The translations under genes were made by a program, and so were the position numbers. Shown here piece by piece: positions 53,174 through 61,696 of a stretch of 64,000 bases of DNA. Position 1 is the first letter of the stretch. The number at the start of each line of letters is the position of its first letter. Source of the DNA: Flavobacterium panacagri (GTDB lineage Bacteria > Bacteroidota > Bacteroidia > Flavobacteriales > Flavobacteriaceae); NCBI RefSeq assembly GCF_030378165.1, contig NZ_CP119766.1, forward strand, positions 3,224,001 to 3,288,000, given 5' to 3'. The notes below the pieces were generated by a model. It did no database searches. It saw only the letters and a program-made list of their open reading frames with translations, and was not told the DNA's origin.

Positions 53174-54274
53174 CTACAACTTCAAATCATCAACATCGTT
53201 GTAATGTACTTTTTGAACAATAGTTCCGTTTTGAACTACCACAATACTTGGATTTGCTCTTTCAACGGTTTTTAAAGCTGTTCCGTCGCAGAAATAGAAT
53301 TCTGTATCCAAGTTATATTGTTTTTTAGCTTTTGCTATTTCATCTGCTCCGGAAGCAGTCATTCCAATCACTTTATATCCTTTAGCTTTTGCATCACCAC
53401 TTACTTTTGCTAATTTTTTCATTCCTTCAGGATTTGATAAATTCAAATCGTAGGTAACAAAAATTAATAGTTTTGGCTCTTTTAACAACTCTTCTTTATA
53501 ATCAGAATCGTCTTTTGTCATGGTGAAATCATGAATTGGAGGAACGTAACCTTCAGAAATTACCTTGTCTTTTCTATCAACGAAAGTCGCGCCTTCCGGG
53601 ATATTCATTAAATCTTTCTCCGTAAATTCTTTTTCAACACCATTTACTTTGTAGATAAAAATCATTTCAACCACCGATTTTGGTGCACCTTCTGGAATTT
53701 CCATTCCTTTCTCAATGTTGGTTCCCACTTTATAAGGACGGAAATCCTTTATCGGATTGTGATTTAAAACCCAAACCGCCATAAATACACAAAGAATAAT
53801 GCTGATTAATACAACGATATTGGTAATCATTTTTGAAAATAAAGGTTTTACCAATTTTTTATTGATGAACAAAATCAAAATAAAGAAAAGTAAAACAACA
53901 TCTTTTGTGAAAGACTGCCAAGGTGTTAAGTGTAAAGCATCTCCAAAACAGCCACAATCTTTAACGACATCAAAATAAGCAGAGTAGAAGGTAAGGAATG
54001 TAAAGAAAACTATTAAAAGCAATAATGCCCAAATCGTTAATTTTGATTTGTAACCCACTAAAAGCATTACACCTAATACTACTTCCAGAATTACTAAAAA
54101 GATAGCTAATCCTAAAGCCAATGGCTCTAAAAATGGCATATTGAAAACGGGTTCGCTAAAATATTCTGCTAATTTATAAGAGAAACCAACTGGATCATTT
54201 AGCTTGATTAATCCAGAAATGATAAATAGGATGCCGACAAATAATCGGGAGAATTGGGTAATGATGTTTTTCAT
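53174..54274 (-). CDS. DoxX-domain plus thioredoxin-like membrane protein (BT_3928 family)
   Basis: This 366-aa protein has four N-terminal membrane helices of the DoxX type (RLFVGILFIISGLIKLNDP near the start) and a cysteine pair in DCGCFGD (about residue 107-113). A fifth helix follows (about 147-168), then a periplasmic C-terminal thioredoxin-like domain without a clear CxxC (KLLIFVTYDLNL, then MTASGADE). It is probably linked to periplasmic thiol/redox handling together with the nearby TlpA-like protein. It begins 83 nt after the DUF1599 gene on the same strand. Confidence 0.85.
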   Translation of the reverse strand: MKNIITQFSRLFVGILFIISGLIKLNDPVGFSYKLAEYFSEPVFNMPFLEPLALGLAIFLVILEVVLGVMLLVGYKSKLTIWALLLLIVFFTFLTFYSAYFDVVKDCGCFGDALHLTPWQSFTKDVVLLFFILILFINKKLVKPLFSKMITNIVVLISIILCVFMAVWVLNHNPIKDFRPYKVGTNIEKGMEIPEGAPKSVVEMIFIYKVNGVEKEFTEKDLMNIPEGATFVDRKDKVISEGYVPPIHDFTMTKDDSDYKEELLKEPKLLIFVTYDLNLSNPEGMKKLAKVSGDAKAKGYKVIGMTASGADEIAKAKKQYNLDTEFYFCDGTALKTVERANPSIVVVQNGTIVQKVHYNDVDDLKL

Positions 54275-54357
54275 GGCTAATATTTAAATTTAGAAATGCA
54301 ATAAAAAAATCCCAAATTCCAATCTTACTTGGATTTTGGAATTTAAAATATTGGATT

Positions 54358-54900
54358 TTATTTGTTTATTGGATTTAAAATTAAGGCAAAAACGGAGTAA
54401 TTAATCATATCCTGATAATTCGCATCAATTCCTTCAGAAACTATCGTTTTTCCTTTGTTGTCTTCGATTTGTTTGACGCGAAGTAATTTCTGCAAAATCA
54501 AATCGGTTAAAGAGCTTACACGCATGTCGCGCCACGCTTCTCCATAATCGTGATTTTTGGCTTCCATCAAATCTTTAGTCAGTTTTACTTTAGCATCATA
54601 TAATTCAGTTGCTTTTTCAACGTCCAAATCAGGTTGATCTACGACACCTAAATCTAACTGAATCAAAGCCATAATAGAATAATTGATGATTCCGATAAAT
54701 TCTCCTTTTTCGTCTTCATCTACTTTACGGACTTCATTTTCCTGTAAACTTCTAATTCTTTGTGCTTTTATAAAAATCTGATCAGTAAGCGATGGTAATC
54801 TCAAAATTCTCCATGCACTGCCATAATCTGTCATTTTATTGATAAACAACGTACGGCAAACCGCGATAACATTATCAAACTCTTCGGAAGTATTCTTCAT
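54358..54900 (-). CDS. DUF1599 protein with internal duplication
   Basis: This 180-aa protein is built from two copies of one motif: DYGSAWRILRLPSLTDQIFIKAQR (residues about 20-43) and DYGEAWRDMRVSSLTDLILQKLLR (about 117-140). Each is followed by an I-x-N-Y-S-x-x-ALI helix. The helical fold with conserved D, W and R residues suggests a nucleotide-related metal enzyme; DUF1599 has been linked to nucleotide modification, but activity is unknown. It is divergent from folP (218-bp gap) and upstream of the DoxX-type gene, as in many Bacteroidota. Confidence 0.85.
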   Translation of the reverse strand: MKNTSEEFDNVIAVCRTLFINKMTDYGSAWRILRLPSLTDQIFIKAQRIRSLQENEVRKVDEDEKGEFIGIINYSIMALIQLDLGVVDQPDLDVEKATELYDAKVKLTKDLMEAKNHDYGEAWRDMRVSSLTDLILQKLLRVKQIEDNKGKTIVSEGIDANYQDMINYSVFALILNPINK

Positions 54901-54978
54901 TTATATGCTGTATATTTGCTAAAATTTCTTCAAAAATAAGGATAATTTTTTAAGAGTTTCAATTTTCAGGTTTTCTTT

Positions 54979-55114
54979 GTTTCAAGTTTTTTCTAAACAA
55001 ATTGTTAACGCTGAGAACTTGAAACTGAAAAAATGTTTCAGGTTTCAGGTTTCAAGTTCCCAAACTTGCGTAATCTGCATGAACTTGAAACTTTAAACAA
55101 ATAAAACTTGAAAC
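54979..55114. repeat. AACTTGAAAC-rich inverted/direct repeat cluster
   Basis: GTTTCAAGTTTT (54979-54990) is inverted exactly as AAAACTTGAAAC (55103-55114). Copies of GAACTTGAAACT lie at about 55015-55026 and 55081-55092, and GTTTCAGGTTTCAGGTTTCAAGTT lies between. It fills the DUF1599-folP divergent gap, so it overlaps both promoters. Confidence 0.75.
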
Positions 55115-55117
55115 CAA

Positions 55118-55939
55118 ATGTTTATTAACTGTAAAGGCGAACTTATAGATTTAACGATTCCGAAAGTAATGGGAATTCTAAACGTAACGCCAAATTCTTT
55201 CTTTGACGGAGGAAAATATAAAAATGAAGACGAGATTATTTCACAAGTTGATAAAATGCTTTCTGAAGGCGCCACATTCATAGATATTGGAGCGTATTCA
55301 AGCAAGCCAAGTGCTGAATTTGTTTCAGAACAAGAAGAAATCAATCGAATTGTTCCCGCAATAGAATTGATTTTAAAGCATTTTCCAGATGCATTATTGT
55401 CAATTGATACTTTTCGAGCAGAAGTTGCAAAAGCTAGCATCGAAAGTGGCGCAGCAATTATAAATGATATTGCAGCTGGCGAACTGGACGATAAAATGTT
55501 TGAAGTGATTGCCAAATACAACGTTCCATACATTATGATGCACATGCGCGGTAATCCGCAGACCATGCAGAGTTTGACGCAATATGAGGATATTGTAAAA
55601 GAAATGCTTTTTTATTTTTCTGAAAAAGTGCAAGAAGCAAGAGCTTTAGGAATCAACGATTTGATTTTAGATCCGGGTTTTGGTTTTGCCAAAACAACCG
55701 ATCAAAATTATGAAGTGATGAAACAAATGGAACTTTTTAATTTATTAGAATTGCCAGTTTTAGCAGGAATTTCAAGAAAATCGATGATTTATAAGACACT
55801 TGATATTACACCGCAGGAAGCTTTAAATGGCACCACTTTTCTGAATACGATTGCTTTGATGAAAGGGGCAAAAATTCTTCGTGTTCATGATGTGAAGGAA
55901 GCTGTGGAATGTGTTACTTTGTTTGATAAGATTAATTAA
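55118..55939 (+). CDS. folP: Dihydropteroate synthase
   Basis: This 273-aa TIM barrel has MGILNVTPNSFFDGGKY (pterin loop 1), GAYSSKPSAEFVSEQEE, LSIDTFRAEVAKA, INDIAAG, MMHMRGNPQTMQ, LDPGFGFAKT and SRKSMIYK. It condenses p-aminobenzoate with dihydropterin pyrophosphate in folate synthesis and is the target of sulfonamides. The DPGFGFAKT and SRKS loops look standard. The next gene starts 15 nt later, but its function is unrelated. Confidence 0.96.
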   Translation: MFINCKGELIDLTIPKVMGILNVTPNSFFDGGKYKNEDEIISQVDKMLSEGATFIDIGAYSSKPSAEFVSEQEEINRIVPAIELILKHFPDALLSIDTFRAEVAKASIESGAAIINDIAAGELDDKMFEVIAKYNVPYIMMHMRGNPQTMQSLTQYEDIVKEMLFYFSEKVQEARALGINDLILDPGFGFAKTTDQNYEVMKQMELFNLLELPVLAGISRKSMIYKTLDITPQEALNGTTFLNTIALMKGAKILRVHDVKEAVECVTLFDKIN

Positions 55940-55954
55940 TTTATCGTTACAATT

Positions 55955-56407
55955 ATGGAAAATCCTAATGTTTTAAATACTCTGAATGTACTTCAAAAAG
56001 TTGAAATAGATGAAAACAATGATATTCTATTTTATTTGGGAGATATACCTAGTTGGACTATAAATGAATTTAGACTAGGAATGAATGGTCCGGTTGACTT
56101 TTATGAAGTATTTAAAATAAATCTCAATTTGAATCATGCAGATAAGGTTAGTTTATATTGGAAAGCTCGTAGATTTGTTGGCGAAAAATTTCTTATAACT
56201 ATCAATAAAGATAGGATGAATATCTGGAAAGGAGAGCTAGATGAGTATGAAGAACAGTGGAATTTTTTTGATGATTTGGATGAGGAAATTTTAATTTTGA
56301 ATTATTCAAAGTATAATGTACCAAAAACTGTTGAAGATTGGAAAAATGATTATACTAAATTAGAAAAGAGATATTATTCATTGTTACAAGAAAAAATACA
56401 GAGTTGA
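55955..56407 (+). CDS. Hypothetical protein
   Basis: I do not recognise this 150-aa soluble protein. It is acidic (EYEEQWNFFDDLDEE) and begins 15 nt after folP on the same strand, with an ATG. No motif, signal peptide or membrane segment. Codon and base use resemble its neighbours. Confidence 0.55.
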   Translation: MENPNVLNTLNVLQKVEIDENNDILFYLGDIPSWTINEFRLGMNGPVDFYEVFKINLNLNHADKVSLYWKARRFVGEKFLITINKDRMNIWKGELDEYEEQWNFFDDLDEEILILNYSKYNVPKTVEDWKNDYTKLEKRYYSLLQEKIQS

Positions 56408-56434
56408 ATAATTTTTAAAAATGTTATTAATGAT

Positions 56435-57067
56435 ATGAAATACATTGCCTTAGCTATAATTTGTTTTTTGTTTTCCTGTGGAAAAAAAGAAGATGTATTG
56501 TTACCAAAATCAAATGTTACAATTGTAAAAGATGTACAAGATCATTCGCCTATTTATATCTTTTTTAAAACAGAAGGAAAAGATACAATCGCCGATTTAA
56601 ACCGAAAAAGCGCCATAATATCTACGAATTGGATTGTGAATATAGACAAACGCCTTCCTTTGAAATTGGTAATTCCGCAAGTAATGAAAATGCAGGATAA
56701 AAAGCGTAATGAAAAAATGCATCAGAATGAAGAATCTGAAAACTATTATTCTTACGCCGATTCTATTGGAAAGAATTTAGCTTTTCTGCCTTTCACGAAA
56801 GTGTTTTATAAAATAGAAAGACCTGCTAAAGGAAGTTTTATAGTTTACTTTAAAAAAGGAAAACAACAAGTTTTTATGGGGAATCAGGAAATAAAAATAG
56901 CAGAAATATTAAAACAATTTTACAGTATAAAATTTGAAAGAGTACCGGATTTAGTCTTTTTGTTTGATAAAAATATGAGCTATGAAGAATATCTCCAATA
57001 CAAGATTTTATTGCAAAAAGAGGTGACTTACAATCTCGATAAACTTCCAGTAGAGTACATTTTTTAA
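56435..57067 (+). CDS. Hypothetical lipoprotein
   Basis: This 210-aa protein has a short lipoprotein signal, IALAIICFLFSCGKKED, with lipobox FSC at C15. The rest is mixed alpha/beta with many lysines. No family was recognised. It lies 27 nt after the previous hypothetical gene. A palindrome flanked by short direct repeats follows its stop. Confidence 0.6.
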   Translation: MKYIALAIICFLFSCGKKEDVLLPKSNVTIVKDVQDHSPIYIFFKTEGKDTIADLNRKSAIISTNWIVNIDKRLPLKLVIPQVMKMQDKKRNEKMHQNEESENYYSYADSIGKNLAFLPFTKVFYKIERPAKGSFIVYFKKGKQQVFMGNQEIKIAEILKQFYSIKFERVPDLVFLFDKNMSYEEYLQYKILLQKEVTYNLDKLPVEYIF

Positions 57068-57068
57068 A

Positions 57069-57112
57069 ACTGAACACTAATCCCGATAGCTATCGGGAGA
57101 GACTGAACACTA
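57069..57112. repeat. 18-bp palindrome flanked by 11-bp direct repeats
   Basis: TCCCGATAGCTATCGGGA (57081-57098) is a perfect palindrome. ACTGAACACTA occurs at 57069-57079 and again at 57102-57112. It sits between the convergent lipoprotein and rlmH genes and may serve as a shared terminator-like hairpin. Confidence 0.85.
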
Positions 57113-57116
57113 TTTT

Positions 57117-57590
57117 CTACTGATGATGATAAGGTTCGTTTCGTAAAATCGTAAATCCGCGGTACAATTGTTCGATAAAAAATAAACGAACCATTTGATG
57201 CGAAAACGTCATTAGTGAAAGCGAAACTTTTCCCTGTGCTTTTTTATAAACGGTTTCAGAAAATCCGTAAGGCCCGCCAATTACATAAACCAAAGTTTTA
57301 ACACCAGAATTCATTTTCTTTTGCAATTCTTCAGAGAAACCAACGCTTGAGAATGTTTTTCCGTTTTCATCCAATAAAATTAATTGGTCGGTTGGGGAAA
57401 GTTTCGATAAAATCAATTCGCCTTCTTTTTCCTTTTGCTGACTTTCAGATAAATTTTTTACGTTTTTGATGTCGGGAATAATCTCCAGATCAAATTTGAT
57501 GTAAAAAGACAAACGTTTGGTATAATCGTCAATAAGAGTTTGAAGCGATTTGTTATCTGTTTTGCCAATGGCGATGAGTTTGATATTCAT
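57117..57590 (-). CDS. rlmH: 23S rRNA (pseudouridine-1915-N3) methyltransferase RlmH
   Basis: ATG at 57590 (MNIKLIAIGKTDNK) is the family start; the upstream 14-codon extension is not conserved. The product is 157 aa. SPOUT-fold marks: LLDENGKTFSSVGF, VYVIGGPYGFSE (SAM knot) and the C-terminal MTFSHQMVRLFFIEQLYRG with the NEPYHH tail. It methylates pseudouridine 1915 in helix 69. It is convergent with the lipoprotein gene. Confidence 0.96.
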   Translation of the reverse strand: MNIKLIAIGKTDNKSLQTLIDDYTKRLSFYIKFDLEIIPDIKNVKNLSESQQKEKEGELILSKLSPTDQLILLDENGKTFSSVGFSEELQKKMNSGVKTLVYVIGGPYGFSETVYKKAQGKVSLSLMTFSHQMVRLFFIEQLYRGFTILRNEPYHHQ

Positions 57591-57602
57591 TGTTTTGTTT
57601 TC

Positions 57603-57815
57603 TTTTTTGCCACGAATTGCTCGAATTGGCACGAATTTAATTTAAACACATAGAGACATAGTTTCTCTTTGTCTGTAAAAGGCGTTTCACTTGCATCAAT
57701 TCACATAGCTTCAATTGTAATCTATGTGTTAAAATCTAGATTTTTTCTAAATTCTTATATTCCTAATTTACTTTAAAATCTATGTTTCTATGTGTTTAAT
57801 TTTTTTAGCACAAAG
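57603..57815. repeat. Repeat-rich intergenic stretch (CACATAGA / TCTATGTG units)
   Basis: AAACACATAGA near 57643, ATCTATGTGTT near 57720 and TTTCTATGTGTTT near 57786 are inverted or direct copies of one unit. It is non-coding and lies between rlmH and the monooxygenase-like gene. It resembles the dispersed flavobacterial repeats elsewhere in the window. Confidence 0.6.
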
Positions 57816-57823
57816 CATAGCTA

Positions 57824-58126
57824 TTATTTTTTATTCTCAAAAACGGTTTCGAAATGTTCTACAATTGGAAATGGTTCGTAATAATGGTGTAGAATCTTTT
57901 TCCATTCTAAATACGCTTCAGAGGTTCTAAAACCTACTGTGTGGTCTTCAAGTGTATTCCAGTCCACCAGCAAGAGATATTTGTTTTCGACTTCAAGACA
58001 CTTTTCCAAACGATGTCCTAAATAACCATCTATTGATGAAATGTATTGACTTGCTTTTGCAAAATCATCTTCAAATTGATTGACTAATTCTGGTTTTACA
58101 TAAAGAAATGCTGCTTCTAGAATCAT
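57824..58126 (-). CDS. Antibiotic biosynthesis monooxygenase (ABM) domain protein
   Basis: This 100-aa dimeric ferredoxin-like protein has the ABM pattern: FLYVKPELVNQFEDDFAKASQYISS, then GYLGHRLEKCLEVENKYLLLVDWNTLEDHTVGFRTSEAYLEWKKILHHYYEPFPIVEHFE. The substrate is unknown. Many such proteins bind haem or quinone-like compounds. It appears monocistronic. Confidence 0.85.
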   Translation of the reverse strand: MILEAAFLYVKPELVNQFEDDFAKASQYISSIDGYLGHRLEKCLEVENKYLLLVDWNTLEDHTVGFRTSEAYLEWKKILHHYYEPFPIVEHFETVFENKK

Positions 58127-58152
58127 AGTAAATTATTTTATCTGCTTGATCA

Positions 58153-58193
58153 GCTAAATCTGCGGGAGAAAATTATACTCTCGCAGATTTAGC
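58153..58193. repeat. Inverted repeat (AATCTGCG type) upstream of the ABM gene
   Basis: GCTAAATCTGCGGGAG (58153-58168) pairs with CTCTCGCAGATTTAGC (58178-58193) with one wobble. Further AAATCTG copies extend to about 58290. It lies in the ABM gene promoter region and beyond the adenosine deaminase stop, so it could also end that transcript. Confidence 0.7.
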
Positions 58194-58299
58194 AGATTCA
58201 GCAGATTTTATTTTTATATTTTGGTTAAAAATAATCTGCAATTATCAGCTTAAATCTGTTTAAAATCTGCGTGAAACTTTTGACACAGATTTGTGAGTT

Positions 58300-59715
58300 T
58301 TAGTTTTTAGAAAACTTAGCTTCAAAAGTTTTAAAACGATTGTCTAAATCTTTAATCAATTGTTTTTTAACCGATTCGTCCTGAATAAAACTGTAATTGA
58401 TGCTGTTGTAAACGTATTTTTTAATGGTTTCATAATTCACATCAGGGTATCTTTTTGCCAATAAAACATATTGCTCCGTCATATTGCTTCTTAAAATTCC
58501 CGCGTCGTCTGTGCTGATTACAATTGGTACATTAAAATCTTTATAAAGTGTAAACGGATGTCTGTTTTCTTTTACTTTCAAAATAAATTCGTTGCTTGCT
58601 AAATTGATTTCAATTGGGATGTTTTTTTGAGCCATATATTTCAATAAATCATACGAATTGGCTTCGTAAGCGATATCAACTCCGTGACCAATTCTGTTTG
58701 CGCCTGCTACATAAATCGCATCGTTGATGTGCCAAGTCAATTCTTCCGGCTGTACTAAACCTAAAGTCAATTCGCCGGCGTGAAGCGTATATTTTACGTC
58801 TGGAAACTTAGAGTGACAGTATTTAAACATAACCATGTGAAGCCAGTAATCTTTCATAGAAGTTTGCCCATGCTCCGGAGAAACGATATTTACACCAGCT
58901 GTCAATTTACTTTCGCTTGACGAAATAAAAGCAATTACTAGATTTTTGAATAAATCTACAGGTTCCATAAAACGAAGAACAAAGTTTTGGTAACGCATTG
59001 TGAAGTTCTCGTCATCCATTTTTAGGTCTTTGTGCAGTTTTGCTATGAAATTAGTATTGAAATCTTCAGCATATTTTTTAGCCTCTTTTTTCTGAAGTGA
59101 TTTATACAATTCATCCAAAAGTTTTAGAACTGCTTTCTCGTCTTTTTGACTTGCAGCTTGGCGAAGTTTTGTGTTGAAATCAGTCAAATCGGAAACATTC
59201 ATATCACACGGAATCGTAGATAATTGTGTTTCGATATAAAGTACATTTTCGGCAATAGCACGTTTTTTTAATTCCAGCATACCTTCTGCAAAATGACCTT
59301 TAATCGTAGGCTCAAATTTCATGAAAGAATCAAAAAACTGATCGTCAGAAGGTACAGAACCATTATAATCTTTAATCGACCAAGTCTGCATAACCTGTTG
59401 TTCGTAATAATCTAATTTTCCTTTATTTTTAAGAGAGGAGAAGTTTTCCCAGTTTCCTTGTGCAGGTTTGGTTTTCGAAACTGCCATAGTTTCTAAATTC
59501 AAATAAAAATCTTCTGCAATCGCTCTTTCTAAAAGCGGTTCTGCATAAACTGATCCTGAAAAATGATGGTGTAAATCGCCTCCTTTTGGCATTTGTTGAA
59601 AGAAAGCAGTTAGGAGCGCTTCGTTATTTCTGATTTTTTCTAAATAACTTTCAGCTGATTGAGAAAAGCCGATTTGTGCTATAAAAATGCAGAAAATTGT
59701 AATTATTCTTGTCAT
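58300..59715 (-). CDS. Secreted adenosine deaminase family protein
   Basis: This 471-aa protein has a signal peptide (about 1-20, ending GFSQS). The metal-site motifs are DLHHHFSG (H49, H51), TLHAGELTLG (H and E), RIGHGVDI, ASNEFILK and the STDDAGIL DD pair. The length exceeds cytosolic enzymes (about 340 aa) because of an insert around residues 150-270, as in secreted ADGF-type deaminases. It would convert adenosine to inosine in the periplasm for nucleoside scavenging. It is monocistronic with its own -7 box. Confidence 0.88.
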   Translation of the reverse strand: MTRIITIFCIFIAQIGFSQSAESYLEKIRNNEALLTAFFQQMPKGGDLHHHFSGSVYAEPLLERAIAEDFYLNLETMAVSKTKPAQGNWENFSSLKNKGKLDYYEQQVMQTWSIKDYNGSVPSDDQFFDSFMKFEPTIKGHFAEGMLELKKRAIAENVLYIETQLSTIPCDMNVSDLTDFNTKLRQAASQKDEKAVLKLLDELYKSLQKKEAKKYAEDFNTNFIAKLHKDLKMDDENFTMRYQNFVLRFMEPVDLFKNLVIAFISSSESKLTAGVNIVSPEHGQTSMKDYWLHMVMFKYCHSKFPDVKYTLHAGELTLGLVQPEELTWHINDAIYVAGANRIGHGVDIAYEANSYDLLKYMAQKNIPIEINLASNEFILKVKENRHPFTLYKDFNVPIVISTDDAGILRSNMTEQYVLLAKRYPDVNYETIKKYVYNSINYSFIQDESVKKQLIKDLDNRFKTFEAKFSKN

Positions 59716-59736
59716 ACTCTAAGATTAAATTACATG

Positions 59737-59744
59737 CAAATATA
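59737..59744 (-). promoter_or_regulatory. Candidate -7 box for the adenosine deaminase gene
   Basis: Minus strand reads TATATTTG, an exact TAnnTTTG match, 21 nt upstream of the ATG at 59715. Confidence 0.5.
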
Positions 59745-59789
59745 CGACTTTCTGCGAAAATTTGAAAACCGAATTTCGTTACGTTGAAT

Positions 59790-59911
59790 TTAACCGCAAA
59801 GAACGCAAGGTTTTTTTTCAAGCTTAACTTAATAGTAACGCAAAGTTCGCAAAGCTTTGTCTAAAAAAACTTTGCGAACTTTGCGTAATTCTTTGCGCGC
59901 TTTGCGGTTAA
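59790..59911. repeat. Nested inverted-repeat element (GCAAAG family)
   Basis: The outer arms TTAACCGCAAAG (59790-59801) and CTTTGCGGTTAA (59900-59911) are perfect inverse copies. The inner arms ACGCAAAGTTCGCAAAG (59838-59854) and CTTTGCGAACTTTGCGT (59870-59886) form a perfect 17-bp stem with a 15-nt loop. It is non-coding, lies between the adenosine deaminase promoter and the GNAT gene stop, and is likely a dispersed repeat. Confidence 0.9.
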
Positions 59912-59935
59912 AAAAAACTCAGAACCTTAGCCCCT

Positions 59936-60220
59936 TCAAGAAAAAAGTACATCACGAATTTCTTCAACTTTATCAAAAACGCTTTTAGCAAAAGGACAAA
60001 GTGGGATAATTTTCAGATTGTTATTTCTGGCATATTCTACAGCTGCCATCACTAATTTTTTTCCAACGCCTTTACCATTGAATTCTGGACTAACTTCAGT
60101 ATGGTCAATGATGAATTTAGAATCTCCAGCCCAGGTATAGGTCATTTTTCCAGCTTCTTTTCCGTCTTCTACAGCTTCAAAATAGCCTTTTTTTGTATCG
60201 TTTATTTGTTGAACTTCCAT
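59936..60220 (-). CDS. Small GNAT-fold N-acetyltransferase (YidJ/YjdJ type)
   Basis: This 94-aa protein has the acetyl-CoA loop EFNGKGVGKKLVMAAVEYARNN and the CPFAKSVFDK end typical of the short GCN5-related group. FIIDHTEVSPEF precedes the loop. The substrate is unknown. It starts 5 nt after the OsmC gene and is the last gene of the pirin-OsmC-GNAT operon. Confidence 0.88.
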   Translation of the reverse strand: MEVQQINDTKKGYFEAVEDGKEAGKMTYTWAGDSKFIIDHTEVSPEFNGKGVGKKLVMAAVEYARNNNLKIIPLCPFAKSVFDKVEEIRDVLFS

Positions 60221-60225
60221 GATAA

Positions 60226-60621
60226 TTATATTAGTGTGGTTTTAATTTCTATTGAATGTGTTAGTGTTTTATGAATCGGACAGATGTTGGCAATGGTTTC
60301 CAATCTTTGCCTTTGTGTTTCGTCAACTTCGCCAATTACTTCGATTTTTCTTGTAAATACCGATACACCTCTTTCAGAATCTCTTTCAAAATCAATTTTG
60401 ACATCGATTTCTTCAACATTCCATTGTTTACGATTAATGTACATTCGTAAAGTGATAACAGTGCAGGAAGCCAATGAAGCGGCTAGAAGTTCTGTTGGAT
60501 TTAAGCCTAAATTTTTTCCGCCCAATTCCTGAGGTTCATCAGAAATTAAAACATTATCGCTGGCTGATTTTATTTCTGTACGATACAAACGAGTATCTAT
60601 TTTTGCTGAGATTGTATCCAT
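60226..60621 (-). CDS. OsmC/Ohr-family peroxiredoxin-like protein
   Basis: This 131-aa protein carries the family pattern: GGKNLGLNPTELLAASLASCTVITLRMYINRK with the first conserved cysteine (C53), and ANICPIHKTL with the second (near residue 114). These reduce organic hydroperoxides or sense thiol stress. It lies 3 nt downstream of pirin, which supports a joint stress role. Confidence 0.92.
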   Translation of the reverse strand: MDTISAKIDTRLYRTEIKSASDNVLISDEPQELGGKNLGLNPTELLAASLASCTVITLRMYINRKQWNVEEIDVKIDFERDSERGVSVFTRKIEVIGEVDETQRQRLETIANICPIHKTLTHSIEIKTTLI

Positions 60622-60624
60622 AAA

Positions 60625-61506
60625 TTATTTGATTCTTGGTTCAGGTAATGGCACAAATTCTGTTTCTCCGGGAACTTTTGGGAAAGTTTGTTCTGTCCAG
60701 TCTTTTTTAGCTTTTTCGATGAGGTTTTTGTCTGATGAAACGAAGTTCCAAAAGATAAAATGTTCTTCCGGAAACGGCTCTCCACCAAAAATGTAAACTG
60801 TAGAATTTTCGGCAATTTCAAATTCGCAAAGAGAAGCTTCAGTTGTAATTAAAATTTGTCTTGGATCGTATGTATGTTCACCATTTTTAATACTTCCTTC
60901 TAAAATATATAAACCGCTTTCGCCAAATAAATGGTTTCCAATATTGATTTTCTTAGCTTCTTTGCTTTTAATCTCAATAAAATAAAGCGGACTATAAACA
61001 GGAACCGGAGATTTTTTACCAAAAGCTTCACCGGCAATTAATTTGTACGAAACGCCATCTTCTTCCCAAGCCGGAATATCATCTGCTTCAACATGTGTAA
61101 AATTAGGCTCCATTTGCTCTAATTCTTTTGGAAGTGCCACCCAGATCTGTAATCCGTGAAGCATTTTGTCTGAATGTCTTAAATATTCAGGAGTTCTTTC
61201 GGAATGTACGATTCCTTTTCCAGCAGTCATCCAGTTTACAGCGCCTGGTTTTATTTCCAATTCTGTTCCTAAACTGTCGCGGTGCATAATGCTTCCTTCA
61301 AACAAAAATGTAAGCGTTGAAAGTCCAATATGCGGATGTGGCGGAACATCCATATTTTCATGATCACTTAAATGTGCAGGTCCCATATGGTCGATAAATA
61401 CAAATGGCCCAACAGCTCTTTTTTCACGGAAAGGCAATAAACGACCTACCATAAAGTTGCCAATATTGGCAGCGCGTTCTTCGATAATTAAACTGATATT
61501 TGACAT
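60625..61506 (-). CDS. Pirin family protein
   Basis: This 293-aa bicupin has the pirin signature: FVFIDHMGPAHL, PHPHIGLSTLTFLFEGSIMHRDSLG (H-x-H metal ligands), NWMTAGKGIVHSERTPE and a C-terminal pirin cupin (FGEKSPVPVYSPLYFI-like region onward). It binds Fe and may act as a quercetinase or a redox-linked regulator. It is the first gene of the three-gene operon. Confidence 0.93.
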   Translation of the reverse strand: MSNISLIIEERAANIGNFMVGRLLPFREKRAVGPFVFIDHMGPAHLSDHENMDVPPHPHIGLSTLTFLFEGSIMHRDSLGTELEIKPGAVNWMTAGKGIVHSERTPEYLRHSDKMLHGLQIWVALPKELEQMEPNFTHVEADDIPAWEEDGVSYKLIAGEAFGKKSPVPVYSPLYFIEIKSKEAKKINIGNHLFGESGLYILEGSIKNGEHTYDPRQILITTEASLCEFEIAENSTVYIFGGEPFPEEHFIFWNFVSSDKNLIEKAKKDWTEQTFPKVPGETEFVPLPEPRIK

Positions 61507-61528
61507 GTGGTATTATTTGATTTGAAAA

Positions 61529-61536
61529 CAAAATTA
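61529..61536 (-). promoter_or_regulatory. Candidate -7 box for the pirin operon
   Basis: Minus strand reads TAATTTTG, an exact TAnnTTTG match, 22 nt upstream of the ATG at 61506. Confidence 0.45.
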
Positions 61537-61696
61537 CAGTTGTGATAGAAATCTGTAACTTAATTTAGATTAAGAAAGCTTGTTTTTTGTATTTATAAAA
61601 ATAAGGAAAATCGTTGAGTATGTATTAGTTTTAAATACAAGATTTAAGGATTTTAATGTATATGTGTTTTGTAGTCAGTATTTTAATGTTGTTTTG

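Noticed and set aside
55093..55566. 157-codon minus-strand frame opposite folP
   Set aside because: Antisense to a clear folP gene, with cysteine- and serine-rich low-complexity composition typical of a shadow frame.
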